Positions 1 to 7,851 of a stretch of 26,230 nt of DNA are shown here, piece by piece. Numbering within the stretch: the first letter of the stretch is position 1; every line of letters starts with the position of its first letter. Made by a program: the position numbers and the translations under genes. Below the pieces are notes generated by a model. That model was given only the letters and a program-made list of their open reading frames with translations. It had not been told where the DNA came from and ran no database searches. The DNA is taken from positions 1 through 26,230 of the forward strand of contig JBJXGS010000065.1 in assembly GCA_046160545.1 (NCBI GenBank), in the 5' to 3' direction. This DNA is from JAEUOS01 sp046160545 (GTDB lineage: Bacteria > Pseudomonadota > Gammaproteobacteria > Burkholderiales > JAEUOS01).

Positions 1-343
1 ACTTGTAGTACACCGGGCGCTCGTACCAGACCCGCGCGATCTCGACCTTCGCAGGGTCCAGGCGTTCCGTGCCCATGCCGAACAGGTGGCGGTTGGCACG
101 CGACTGGCGCACGTGCAGTTCGAAGCACAGGAAATCACGGATGCGCGGCGGCCGCGGAATCGGCGCCAGCAGCCGGACACTTTGCAATGCGACGGGCTTG
201 CCTGCCTTGAGGCTCTTTAATGCCGCGGGGCCGGCTTCGATCAAGGACAGCATGTCGGGGTGATTGGTGACCGGCGCGATGCGGTCTTCCTCCACGATAC
301 CGATCCGGGTGTCGCTCCCGGATGCGAAGGTGGCGAGCTTCAA
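1..343 (-). CDS. Fumarylacetoacetate hydrolase family protein, N-terminal part (3' end outside window)
   Basis: The first 114 codons are visible; the rest lies beyond base 1. The translation starts LKLATFASGSDTRIGIVEED and continues through a segment containing APIPRPPRIRDFLCFELHV, which resembles the N-terminal cap and linker of FAH-family enzymes (fumarylacetoacetase, 2-keto-4-pentenoate hydratase or acylpyruvase types). These usually cleave or hydrate beta-dicarbonyl ring-fission products using a divalent metal; the metal-binding EXE motif would lie outside the window. I chose the TTG at 343-341 because it overlaps the TGA of the upstream hydrolase (TTGA), which suggests translational coupling, and because it puts the family-typical KLATF opening at the N-terminus. 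It is the third gene of a Bug / MBL-fold / FAH operon, so a catabolic role for an aromatic or organic acid is likely. The substrate cannot be read from this fragment. Confidence 0.78.
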   Translation of the reverse strand, partial: MKLATFASGSDTRIGIVEEDRIAPVTNHPDMLSLIEAGPAALKSLKAGKPVALQSVRLLAPIPRPPRIRDFLCFELHVRQSRANRHLFGMGTERLDPAKVEIARVWYERPVYYK

Positions 344-1311
344 TGCTCCCCCGCGTGGCCGAAGTGCCTGTGTCCCATCAGTTCCAGCATGCGCAGGATG
401 TCGGGCGTTTCATTGGGCGGCGTGGCGCCGAATTCGCGATAACAGGCGTAGACGTTGATGTACATGCGCTCGTCCTCGGCGAAATGCGCCCAGGGATCAA
501 GCGAGATGGCATCGGCTGCCTGGATGAAGTCCATGCCCTTGTCAAAGCACTTCTTCGCCTCGGCGCGAACGTATTCAAGGTAGCTCCGGAATTCGCGTAT
601 GCCTGCCTTGTCGGTCAGGGCGCCGTGGCCGGGTACGACGACGTCGACGTCCCAGGAGAGCATCAGGTCGCAGGCCTTGATCCAGTTGGCGATCGGTCCC
701 GCCCAGATGGCGGGGTGGGCGCTGTTGAAGAGCATGTCGCCGGTGTAGATCACCTTGTCCTGCGGCACGTAGACGATCACGTCGCCGCGCGTGTGCGCCG
801 GCCCGACCTCGATCAAGTGCACATCCTTGGCGCCGACCTTCATGCGCATCTCGCCGGAGAAGGTTTCGGTCGGCAGTTCGAGATGGATGCCCTGGAAGTC
901 GAAGTGCCGGCCCATCACCTCGTACCAGAACTTGCCGGCCACGCCCATGTTCTGCCATTCCTTCTGCCAGGTCGCGTACTGCGCCGGCGGGCGCAGCGGC
1001 ATGTCCTCGGCCGCCGCGCGCGAGGCGATGATGCGGTGCCCCTGCAGCAGCTGGTTGCCGAAGAAGTGGTCACCATTGGCGTGGGTGTTGACGAGGGCGC
1101 CGATCGAGGCCGCGGCCGGCACCGCCTTTTTCATCGCGTCGAGCATCTCGCCGGTCAACTTCAAGTCGAAGAGCGTGTCGACGAGCAGCGTTTGACCGCT
1201 GTCTTCGATCAGGCCTGCGTTGGACCAGCCCCAGCTGCCGTCGGGCATCAGCCACGCGTAATGGCCATTGCCGAGATCGTGCAGGCCCTTGGTGTAGCGC
1301 CAGTCCTTCAT
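340..1311 (-). CDS. MBL-fold metallo-hydrolase
   Basis: This is a 323-residue metallo-beta-lactamase-fold hydrolase. The metal-binding signature reads NTHANGDHFFGN, where the usual HxHxDH has Asn in place of the second His. Later motifs are present: the His in VGPAHTRGD, the bridging Asp in IYTGDMLF, and the C-terminal His in VVPGHGALTD. There is no obvious signal peptide, so it is probably cytoplasmic. I placed the start at the ATG at 1311, two bases after the TGA of the upstream Bug gene; the open frame extends further upstream but only into that gene. The stop overlaps the TTG start of the FAH gene. In this family such enzymes hydrolyse esters, lactones or thioesters. Its position between a solute-binding protein and an FAH-like enzyme suggests a step in catabolism of the imported compound. 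The reaction is unknown. Confidence 0.88.
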   Translation of the reverse strand: MKDWRYTKGLHDLGNGHYAWLMPDGSWGWSNAGLIEDSGQTLLVDTLFDLKLTGEMLDAMKKAVPAAASIGALVNTHANGDHFFGNQLLQGHRIIASRAAAEDMPLRPPAQYATWQKEWQNMGVAGKFWYEVMGRHFDFQGIHLELPTETFSGEMRMKVGAKDVHLIEVGPAHTRGDVIVYVPQDKVIYTGDMLFNSAHPAIWAGPIANWIKACDLMLSWDVDVVVPGHGALTDKAGIREFRSYLEYVRAEAKKCFDKGMDFIQAADAISLDPWAHFAEDERMYINVYACYREFGATPPNETPDILRMLELMGHRHFGHAGEH

Positions 1312-1313
1312 CG

Positions 1314-2267
1314 TCAGTCCGCCTTGATGCCGGCGTCGCGGATCACGCGGCCCCACTTTTCGTAGTCTTTCTGCACGATCGTCGCGAATTCGGCAGGCGT
1401 GTTGCCGATCGTCTCCAGGCCGATGTCGGCGAGCCTCTTGCGTACCTCGGGCGTGGCGATGACCCGGGCAAAGTCAGCCGCCACGCGGTCCACGATCGCC
1501 TGCGGCGTGCCGGCCGGGGCAAACAGCCCGTGCCAGGCATCGCCGACGAAGCCGGGCACCAGCTCGGCCACCGCCGGCACATCGGGCAGCGAATCGAGGC
1601 GCCGTGCGAGGGTGACGCCCAGGCCCTTGGCCTTGCCACCCTTGGCCGCCGGCACACCGGTGGTGTAGGGCGTCATGGTGAGATCGGTTTCACCGGAGTA
1701 GATCGAGTTGAGCGCCGGCGTGGTCATCGGGATATGCAGCATCTTGGTTCCGGTCATGCCCAGGAACAGCTCCATGACGATGTGCGTGCCGACGCCAACA
1801 CCGGCGGAGCTGTAGGTGAGCTTGCCCGGTTGCGCGCGGGCGAGTGCAACAAGCTCCTGCAGTGTCGAGGCCGGCAGGCCGTTGCGCCCGACCAGCACGT
1901 AACCCAGGTTGACGACCTGCGAGATCGGCACGAAGGCCTTGAGCGGGTCGAAGGGCATCTTCGCGAACAGGTGCGGGTTGGCGCAGATGACCGAATTGAC
2001 CACGTAGAGCAGGGTGTAGCCGTCGGCCGGCGAAGTCGCGACGACCTGCGCGCCGATGTTGCCGGAGGCGCCGGTACGGTTCTCGATCACGATCTGCTGG
2101 CCCCACATCTGCGAGACCGCAGGCGTTGCGATGCGCATCACGATGTCCGGCGAGGTTCCTGCCGGGAAGGGGATGATCAGGCGCACCGGGCGGTTCGGCC
2201 AGGCTGACTGGGCCTGCGCGATACACGCGGCCAAGGCCAAGAACATTCCCAACAAGGGACGCAGCAT
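1314..2267 (-). CDS. Bug-family (TctC-like) tripartite tricarboxylate transporter substrate-binding protein
   Basis: This 317-residue protein has the usual length for the family. The N-terminus MLRPLLGMFLALAACIAQAQ is a classic Sec signal peptide with a likely cut after AQA. The mature part begins with the family hallmarks WPNRPVRLIIPFPAGTSPDI, followed by a GQQIVIENRTGASGNIG segment and ADGYTLL. Bug proteins are periplasmic binders of carboxylates and related organic acids, and are strongly expanded in Burkholderiales. Most are 'orphans' without the TctA/TctB membrane subunits, and none is seen here. The start is the ATG at 2267, preceded on the minus strand by AGGAGG with about 7 bases spacing; upstream in-frame ATGs lack a Shine-Dalgarno site and would bury the signal peptide. 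It is the first gene of a three-gene operon with the MBL-fold and FAH-like enzymes, so it probably delivers or senses their substrate. Confidence 0.93.
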   Translation of the reverse strand: MLRPLLGMFLALAACIAQAQSAWPNRPVRLIIPFPAGTSPDIVMRIATPAVSQMWGQQIVIENRTGASGNIGAQVVATSPADGYTLLYVVNSVICANPHLFAKMPFDPLKAFVPISQVVNLGYVLVGRNGLPASTLQELVALARAQPGKLTYSSAGVGVGTHIVMELFLGMTGTKMLHIPMTTPALNSIYSGETDLTMTPYTTGVPAAKGGKAKGLGVTLARRLDSLPDVPAVAELVPGFVGDAWHGLFAPAGTPQAIVDRVAADFARVIATPEVRKRLADIGLETIGNTPAEFATIVQKDYEKWGRVIRDAGIKAD

Positions 2268-2598
2268 TATGTTTCCTCCTCCAGGTTGAAGGTACTGTAC
2301 CGGAACATGATTGATCGAACAACGCGCGCATGCGCCCGACGGGTTCCTGCACGACCTGCAGAATGATTGGTAAACTTTTGAAAACATTGGCTTATTTCGT
2401 TGCGGCTAGAGCGCCGACCCAATAGCCTTGCCAGCGGTGCCCACGACTGCTCGCCGCATGCAGCCGGCCGACGGGTCGGCGGGGTTGGAAACAGCGGGAG
2501 AATGCGGCAAGGTGGGCGGCTTCCGGACGGGTTGGCGGGCGATGCAGCCGACCTGTTCCGGGTATTCTTGCCTGTGTCTTGCCCGACAAGGGTTGCGC
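2268..2598. promoter_or_regulatory. Divergent intergenic region between the Bug operon and the secretion operon
   Basis: This 331-base stretch separates two divergently transcribed operons and must hold both promoters, but no strong sigma-70 promoter stands out. Visible elements are the palindrome GGTACTGTACC at 2291-2301 (24 bases upstream of the Bug ATG), a strong AGGAGG Shine-Dalgarno site for the Bug gene at 2276-2281 on the minus strand, an AT-rich patch at about 2361-2400 that is the least GC-rich part and could hold a promoter, and a second palindrome GCCGAC-GG-GTCGGC at 2467-2480. I see no convincing gene in it. Assigning the palindromes as operators is inference. Confidence 0.4.
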
Positions 2599-3231
2599 AT
2601 GAACAAAATCGCGGTGCTGGCTGCCGTTTTGGGTCTTTGGCTCAGCGTCCCGGCCGCCATGGCGGCTGTCTACGTCAGTTTCGATGAACAGGGGGTGCCG
2701 CGCTTTGCGAGTCAGCCCCTGGACGAGAGCTATGTGCTGGTGGTCGAAGACGGTGCACAGGCCGGGGTTGCGCCTGCCCAGGCGTTGGCATTGCAACCTG
2801 CCGGCCGGTCGCCGGCGCGAAAAGAGCCGCGAGAGGCCGTGGGGCGTATGGTCGAGCGTGCCGCGGCGCGGCATGCCCTCGACCCGCTGCTTTTGCGGGC
2901 TGTGGCCCGGGTCGAATCCGGATTCGATACGCGGGCAGTCTCCCCACGCGGAGCAGCCGGTGTCATGCAGCTCATGCCGGCGACTGCGCGGCAGTACGGC
3001 GTCGCCGACCGTTTTGATGCCGAGCGCAACATCGATGCCGGTGCCCGCCACTTGAAAGCGCTGCTCTTGCGCCATGGCGGCAACGTGGCGCTGGCGCTGG
3101 CGGCGTACAACGCAGGCGAGGGTGCGGTGGCGCGCCATGGCCTGCGGGTACCGCCTTTTCGCGAGACCATGCTCTATGTGCCGCAAGTGCTGGCCGCGCA
3201 GCACTCGCAAGCGGCAGTGGATGCGCAATGA
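2599..3231 (+). CDS. Lytic transglycosylase, SLT domain
   Basis: This 210-residue exported enzyme is predicted to cleave peptidoglycan glycan strands to 1,6-anhydro ends. Residues 1-23 (MNKIAVLAAVLGLWLSVPAA, then MAA) form a signal peptide. A short segment (VYVSFDEQGVPRFASQ) follows that resembles the DUF4124-type leader of such proteins. The C-terminal half is an SLT domain: catalytic Glu106 in VARVESGFD, then GAAGVMQLMPATA, NIDAGARHL and ALAAYNAGEGAV, which are the diagnostic SLT motifs. The start is the ATG at 2599, which gives a clean signal peptide; upstream in-frame ATGs would precede it with about 57 unrelated residues. The stop overlaps the next ATG by four bases (ATGA), so it is translationally coupled to gspG and heads the operon. 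The inferred role is local opening of the wall for the secretin or pilus. General wall turnover is the alternative. Confidence 0.92.
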   Translation: MNKIAVLAAVLGLWLSVPAAMAAVYVSFDEQGVPRFASQPLDESYVLVVEDGAQAGVAPAQALALQPAGRSPARKEPREAVGRMVERAAARHALDPLLLRAVARVESGFDTRAVSPRGAAGVMQLMPATARQYGVADRFDAERNIDAGARHLKALLLRHGGNVALALAAYNAGEGAVARHGLRVPPFRETMLYVPQVLAAQHSQAAVDAQ

Positions 3232-3668
3232 GAACGCAGACTTATGCACAGAAGGGGGGGCGGCGCGCCGTGCGCGGCTTCACCATGCTCGAACTCATGA
3301 TCGTCGTCGCCATCATCGGGCTCCTGGCGGCGATGGCCGGGCCGCGCGTCGCGGCCTATCTGCGCAAGGCCGACGCGACGGCCGCGCAAGCGCAGATCAG
3401 CCTCCTGGCCAAGTCGCTGGAGGCCTATCGCGCCATCGTCGGTCGCTACCCGACGACCGAGCAGGGCTTGCGTGCGCTGACCGAGCGTCCGGGCGACGAG
3501 CCGCGCTGGAACGGCCCCTACCTGGATCGCGCCGTGCCGCCGGACCCCTGGGGGCGTACCTATATCTACCGCGCTCCCGGCGCGTCCGGGCGCGACTTCG
3601 ACCTGATCTCCTACGGCCGGGACGGCGTTCCCGGAGGCAGCGGCGACGACGCGGACATCGTCAACTGA
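3228..3668 (+). CDS. gspG: Type II secretion major pseudopilin GspG
   Basis: This is a 146-residue prepilin-like protein. The class III signal is basic and ends in AVRG17 with cleavage expected before F18; the mature start FTMLELMIVVAIIGLLAAM has the conserved Glu+5 (E22) and a hydrophobic N-terminal helix. The rest is typical of GspG: YPTTEQGLRAL, a WNGPYLD segment, DPWGR, and a C-terminal SYGRDGVPGGSGDDADI loop that in the family binds calcium. The length matches the family. It would polymerise into the periplasmic pseudopilus after processing by a prepilin peptidase, which is not in this window. The ATG overlaps the stop of the transglycosylase gene and the next gene (gspF) starts 11 bases after its stop. 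It is the best candidate for the major subunit among the four prepilin-like proteins here. Confidence 0.95.
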   Translation: MRTQTYAQKGGRRAVRGFTMLELMIVVAIIGLLAAMAGPRVAAYLRKADATAAQAQISLLAKSLEAYRAIVGRYPTTEQGLRALTERPGDEPRWNGPYLDRAVPPDPWGRTYIYRAPGASGRDFDLISYGRDGVPGGSGDDADIVN

Positions 3669-3679
3669 CGGAGCCGGAG

Positions 3680-4864
3680 ATGCGATTCGAAGTCAGGGCG
3701 ATGCGCGCGCAGGAACTGGTGTCCCTGCACGTCGAGGCGCCTGACGCCGACGCGGCCCGCGCCCAGGCGCTGGCCGCCTCCCTGACGCCCATCTCGGTGC
3801 GGGCGCGCGGCCAGGGCCAGGCGCGCGCTAGTGGCCCTTCCGGATTCTCGGTCCTGCTCTTCAGCCAGGAACTGGTCAGCCTCCTGCAGGCAGGGCTGTC
3901 GATCGTCGAGGCCATCGATACGCTCCTCGAAAAGGAAGGCGGCACTCAAGCCGCGACAGTCCTCACGCGCGTGCGTGCGTCGCTAGGCACGGGGATGCGC
4001 TTCTCGGCGGCGCTCGAGGCCGCCGGAGACACCTTTCCGCCCCTCTACGTGGGGCTCCTGCGCGCTGCCGAGCGCACCAGCGACCTTAAGACCTGCCTCG
4101 CCCGTTACGTCGAGTTCGAGACTCGCCTGGCAGGTGTGCGTGAGCGCGTCGTCGGCGCGACGCTTTATCCTGCGATCCTGCTTGCGGTGGGCCTCATCGT
4201 AACGCTGTTCCTGTCCCTCTACGTGGTGCCGCGCTTTGCCGGCGTCTACCAGGGTAGCGGGCGCGAGCTGCCGGCCGCATCGGCGGCGCTCCTGGCATGG
4301 GGCAGCTTCGCGTCGGCGCATGCGCTGCCACTGCTGGTCGGACTGGCGGCGGGACTGGCTGCGCTTGTGGCCTGGACACGCGGCCGCGTGGCACGCGGCG
4401 GCTGGAGTTCATTGATCGAGCGCGTCCCCGGCGTGGCCTCGCGCATTCGCGTCTACCAGCTCTCGCGCCTTTACCTGACACTCGGCATGCTCATCGACGG
4501 CGGCATGCCGGTCCTGGCTGCGCTCAAGCTGTCGCGCGCAGCGGTCGGCGCATCCCTTGCGCAGCGCCTCGACGCGGCTGCGCAGGACATCCACAACGGC
4601 ACGGCTCTCGCGGCGGCGTTCGAGCGCCACGGCCTGGCGACGACGGTCGCGCTGCGATTTCTGCGCGTCGGCGAAGGGGCGGGCAACCTGGGCGAGATGC
4701 TCGGTCGCTCCTCGGCCTATCACGACGCCGAAATCGCGCGCTGGATCGCGACCTTCGCGCGCGTCTTCGAACCCCTTCTGATGGCCGCGATCGGTGCGGT
4801 CGTCGGGCTGATCGTCGTGCTTCTCTACCTGCCGATATTTGATCTTGCAGGGAGCCTGGGATGA
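3680..4864 (+). CDS. gspF: Inner-membrane platform protein GspF (PilC family)
   Basis: This 394-residue polytopic inner-membrane protein couples the GspE ATPase to pseudopilus assembly. It has two T2SSF repeats, one starting around residue 55 (FSQELVSLLQAGLSIVEAI) and one around 256 (YQLSRLYLTLGMLIDGGMPV). Three hydrophobic segments are visible: about 160-185, 213-232 and 363-388, ending in the family-typical LYLPIFDLAGSLG. Length and architecture match GspF/PilC. The frame is open far upstream across gspG, but the start must be the ATG at 3680: it follows the gspG stop by 11 bases, has GGAG at 3670-3673, and opens MRFEVRAM as in family members. Its stop overlaps the gspE start (ATGA). The N-terminal cytoplasmic stretch is short and Ala/Arg-rich. 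Confidence 0.94.
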   Translation: MRFEVRAMRAQELVSLHVEAPDADAARAQALAASLTPISVRARGQGQARASGPSGFSVLLFSQELVSLLQAGLSIVEAIDTLLEKEGGTQAATVLTRVRASLGTGMRFSAALEAAGDTFPPLYVGLLRAAERTSDLKTCLARYVEFETRLAGVRERVVGATLYPAILLAVGLIVTLFLSLYVVPRFAGVYQGSGRELPAASAALLAWGSFASAHALPLLVGLAAGLAALVAWTRGRVARGGWSSLIERVPGVASRIRVYQLSRLYLTLGMLIDGGMPVLAALKLSRAAVGASLAQRLDAAAQDIHNGTALAAAFERHGLATTVALRFLRVGEGAGNLGEMLGRSSAYHDAEIARWIATFARVFEPLLMAAIGAVVGLIVVLLYLPIFDLAGSLG

Positions 4865-6546
4865 ACGCTCCCTTGCCACGCAAGACCATGCTCACGCAGG
4901 AAGACCTGCTGCGGGCGCGCCAGGCCGCCGGCACCGATGGCCGCAGCCTCCTGGCGGCGTTGCGCGCGGGCAGCGCGCAGGACGACGCCGATTTCGTGAT
5001 CGCACTGGGCGCGCTGTGCCGCATGCCGGTGCTGCGCGTTCCGGACATGCAGGCATGCAAGCCGGCGCTGGAACTCCTGTCCCTGCCGCGGGCACAGTCG
5101 CGCGACTGCGTTTTGCTGCACAAGGGCGACGAGTTGGCCGGCGTGGTGGCCGATCCCTTCGACGCCGCCCTGGCCGACTGGCTGGAGGCGCAAGCCGGCC
5201 GCCGCGTGCGGTGGCACGTCGCGGCGCTGGCCGACATCCAGGCCTACCTGACGCGCCTCGAGGTCTCGGTCAATGCGTTTGATTCCCTGGGCGTGGCCGG
5301 CGTTGCGCCGCGCGACGCGACCGCGCGTGCCGATGCGCTCACGCTGCAGTCGATCAGCAACGACGACAGCGCGCCGGTGCGGTTGGTCAATTCGACGCTG
5401 TACGACGCTTTCCGGCAGGGGGCCTCGGACGTGCACCTGCGGCGCACTGCCGACGGCACGCGCATCAAATACCGCATCGACGGTGTGCTGGTGGGCGTGG
5501 GCCATGTCGACGGCGCGGAACTGGCCGACCAGATGGTCTCGCACATCAAGGTGCGTGCCGAGCTCGACATCGCCGAACATCGCGTCCCGCAGGACGGCAA
5601 GTTCCAGGTCGTCTTCGGCGGCCGCGCCATCGACCTGCGGGTATCGGTCATGCCGACCATTCATGGCGAGGGCGTGGTGCTGCGCATCCTCGACAAGCAG
5701 ACCGTGGTCGGCGCCGACGGGCGCCTGCACCTGGATGAGCTGGGATTCGATGCGACCACGCTGACCGAATTGCGTTCGTTGATCGCGCTGCCCTACGGCA
5801 TGCTGATGGTCACCGGGCCGACCGGCAGCGGCAAGACCACCACGCTGTACGCGGCCATTTCCGAGATCAATCGCGGCAGCGACAACTTCATGACCGTCGA
5901 GGATCCGCCCGAATACCAGTTCGACGACGTCGCGCAGATCCGCGTCAACGAAAAGCAGGGTCTCACCTTCGCGGTCGGGCTGCGATCTATCCTGCGCCAC
6001 GATCCCGACAAGATCATGGTCGGGGAGATCCGCGACCGCGAGACAGCCGAAATGGCGATCCAGGCGGCGCTTACCGGCCACGGCGTGTTCACCACGCTGC
6101 ATGCCAACAACTCTTTCGATGTCTTCAGCCGCCTGGCCTACATGAGCATCGATCCCTATGCGCTCACCTCGGCCTTGAACGGCATCTGGGCGCAACGATT
6201 GTTGCGGGTCAACTGCGCCGAGTGCGCCAAGCCCTACCAGCCCGGCGCCGCGGAGCTTGCAGCGCTCGGCGCCGATGCCGGTACGCTGACGGGCGCGCGC
6301 TTCATGCGCGGCAGCGGTTGTGGCGCCTGCCACGGCACGGGCTACCGGGGGCGCCGCGCGATCGCCGAGATCATGACCATGACTGACCGGCTGCGCGAAC
6401 TCATCGCCGGCAAGGCGCCTATCGCGGCCATCAAGGAAGAGGCGCGGCGCGGCGGCACGCGCAGCCTGCGCCAGGCCGCGCTGGGGATGCTCGTCGGCGG
6501 CGAAACCACGCTGGAGGAGGTGGTGCGTGTCACCGTGGCCACCTAG
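4861..6546 (+). CDS. gspE: Assembly ATPase GspE/PilB family
   Basis: This 561-residue cytoplasmic secretion ATPase powers addition of pseudopilin subunits. The N-terminal part (about 1-130) looks like the T2SSE-N/MshEN region. The core has Walker A GPTGSGKTT at 319-327 (Lys325), an Asp box MTVEDPPEYQ, Walker B IMVGEIRD with catalytic Glu389, and a His box TGHGVFTTLHANNS. A tetracysteine zinc-binding motif (C452/C455 and C487/C490) is characteristic of GspE and PilB/MshE extension ATPases. The zinc motif and the lack of a PilT-type short N-terminus argue for an assembly rather than retraction motor. The ATG overlaps the gspF stop by four bases, and the 3' end overlaps the PilM-like gene by 20 bases, with the latter's Shine-Dalgarno site inside gspE. 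Confidence 0.95.
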   Translation: MNAPLPRKTMLTQEDLLRARQAAGTDGRSLLAALRAGSAQDDADFVIALGALCRMPVLRVPDMQACKPALELLSLPRAQSRDCVLLHKGDELAGVVADPFDAALADWLEAQAGRRVRWHVAALADIQAYLTRLEVSVNAFDSLGVAGVAPRDATARADALTLQSISNDDSAPVRLVNSTLYDAFRQGASDVHLRRTADGTRIKYRIDGVLVGVGHVDGAELADQMVSHIKVRAELDIAEHRVPQDGKFQVVFGGRAIDLRVSVMPTIHGEGVVLRILDKQTVVGADGRLHLDELGFDATTLTELRSLIALPYGMLMVTGPTGSGKTTTLYAAISEINRGSDNFMTVEDPPEYQFDDVAQIRVNEKQGLTFAVGLRSILRHDPDKIMVGEIRDRETAEMAIQAALTGHGVFTTLHANNSFDVFSRLAYMSIDPYALTSALNGIWAQRLLRVNCAECAKPYQPGAAELAALGADAGTLTGARFMRGSGCGACHGTGYRGRRAIAEIMTMTDRLRELIAGKAPIAAIKEEARRGGTRSLRQAALGMLVGGETTLEEVVRVTVAT

Positions 6547-7327
6547 GCGCCTGTGCGTCGGGGTCGATGCCGGCGGCTTACGCATCATCGCCCTGGAGCG
6601 CGCGCGCGTCCTGGAAGAGAGCCTCGTCGCGGGGCCGCTGGATCCTGCCCAGGCGTCGCGCATCGGCGCGCAGTTGTCTGACAGGCTGGCGCAGGTGCCG
6701 TTTTCGCGTCTCGCCGCCGACATCGTGCTGGACGACTCGCTGGTGCGGCACTTTGTCGTGACCCGGCCGCGTGGCGTGCGCGATCAGGCGGACCTGGATG
6801 CGCTCATCGCCGCGCGCTTCGAGGAACGCTTCGGCCTGCCCGGCCAGGACTGGCAATGCGCCGCGGATTGCGGCGTGTTCGACACCACCTTTCTTGCGTG
6901 CGCGGCGCCGCGTTGGCTCATCGAAACGCTGCGCCAGGCCTGCGCGGTTGCCGCATCGCCGATCGAGCGCATGACTTCGTTCCTCGCCAGCGAAGCCAAT
7001 CGCGTGCGTCGGCGCCTGCCAAAGGAGGCGCACTGGTTTGCCGCCTGCGGCCGCGACCAGGTCTCGCTCGCCTACGGCAACGCTGCCAACTGGCAGGGGG
7101 TCGCGGTCGCCGGGCTCGATGACGCGCCGGATGCGCTGGAGGCAGCGCTCGAGCGCGCCGCAATGCGTCTGGGCGTAGTGCCTGCGACAAACATTTATTG
7201 CACGGGACTGTCCGGCGCGGCGCGCCGGCCGGAGGCCTGCAACGCGCTTGACGTTGCGACCTGGCCGGGACAGGACGCGCGCTGGTCGCGCGAGCGCCGC
7301 GTCGCGCTTTCCGGGGTCTGGCCATGA
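6527..7327 (+). CDS. PilM/MshI/GspL-cytoplasmic-like actin-fold assembly protein
   Basis: This 266-residue protein has no membrane segment. Its N-terminus LCVGVDAGGLRIIALER resembles the phosphate-1 loop of the PilM/MshI actin-like (ASKHA) fold, and VLDDSLVRHFVV plus the later EANRVRRRLP region fit the same fold. It is shorter than typical PilM (about 350 residues), so part of the fold may be reduced; canonical ATP-binding residues are not clearly conserved. By position (GspE, this gene, PilN-like, PilO-like, PilP-like) it should be the cytoplasmic ring that links the ATPase to the PilN-like protein. The start is the GTG at 6527, inside the end of gspE, with GGAGG at 6516-6520 and six bases spacing. 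Its stop overlaps the next ATG. The family call rests as much on synteny as on sequence. Confidence 0.72.
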   Translation: MSPWPPRRLCVGVDAGGLRIIALERARVLEESLVAGPLDPAQASRIGAQLSDRLAQVPFSRLAADIVLDDSLVRHFVVTRPRGVRDQADLDALIAARFEERFGLPGQDWQCAADCGVFDTTFLACAAPRWLIETLRQACAVAASPIERMTSFLASEANRVRRRLPKEAHWFAACGRDQVSLAYGNAANWQGVAVAGLDDAPDALEAALERAAMRLGVVPATNIYCTGLSGAARRPEACNALDVATWPGQDARWSRERRVALSGVWP

Positions 7328-7851
7328 AGCGGGTGCATCTGGATTTCGCGCACCGTGACGCACCGACGCCGCGCTGGTGCGTCGTGGTGTTCGTCGCAGG
7401 CGCGATTGCCGCCGGCACAGGCCTCTGGCGTTACAGCGAGGCGCAATTGCGCGGCGAGCGGGCGGCGGTCGATCTGGAGCGCGTGCGCGTGTCGCTGAAC
7501 CAGTCGCGCCCCGTGCCGGTGAGCCGTGGCGCGGCTGTCAGTCCCGCCGCGGCGCTGGCGATGAACCGGGCGATCGGTCTGCTCAACCTTCCCTGGCCGG
7601 AAATTCTTGCCACGCTGGAGCGTGCGCGCCCGGCGCAGATCGCCCTGCTGGCCCTTGATCCCGAGCCCGGGCGCCGCGTGCTGCGCGTGACCGCCGAGGC
7701 GCGCCGCGGCGCGGAGATGCTCGCCTTCGTCGAGGCCCTGCGCGCCGAGCCCGGTCTTGCCGACGTGTCGCTCGCCAAGCACGAGACCAGAAACGAGGAC
7801 GGACGTCCCCTGCGCTTTGTCGTCGAGGCGCGCTGGAAGGACCCGCAATGA
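7324..7851 (+). CDS. PilN-like inner-membrane assembly protein
   Basis: This 175-residue bitopic protein has a short cytoplasmic N-terminus (MKRVHLDFAHRD), one membrane helix at about residues 18-37, a coiled-coil-prone segment (SEAQLRGERAAVDLERVRV), and a C-terminal ferredoxin-like alpha/beta domain containing LPWPEILATLERARP and VLRVTAEARRGAEMLAFVEAL, the characteristic PilN/GspL-periplasmic pattern. In type IV pilus systems PilN binds PilM through its N-terminal tail and forms an inner-membrane heterodimer with PilO. It overlaps the PilM-like stop and the PilO-like start by four bases each, so stoichiometric co-translation is likely. The usual PilN N-terminal INLLP motif that binds PilM is not present in canonical form, so the PilM contact may differ. 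Confidence 0.75.
   Translation: MKRVHLDFAHRDAPTPRWCVVVFVAGAIAAGTGLWRYSEAQLRGERAAVDLERVRVSLNQSRPVPVSRGAAVSPAAALAMNRAIGLLNLPWPEILATLERARPAQIALLALDPEPGRRVLRVTAEARRGAEMLAFVEALRAEPGLADVSLAKHETRNEDGRPLRFVVEARWKDPQ

Noticed and set aside
322..1365. Long plus-strand open frame of 347 codons
   Set aside because: It lies wholly opposite the MBL-fold gene, has no family resemblance, and arises from GC-rich codon bias of the real gene.
4825..6723. Minus-strand open frame of 632 codons
   Set aside because: It is antisense to gspE with low-complexity, His/Arg/Gln-rich translation; gspE has all its catalytic motifs on the plus strand.
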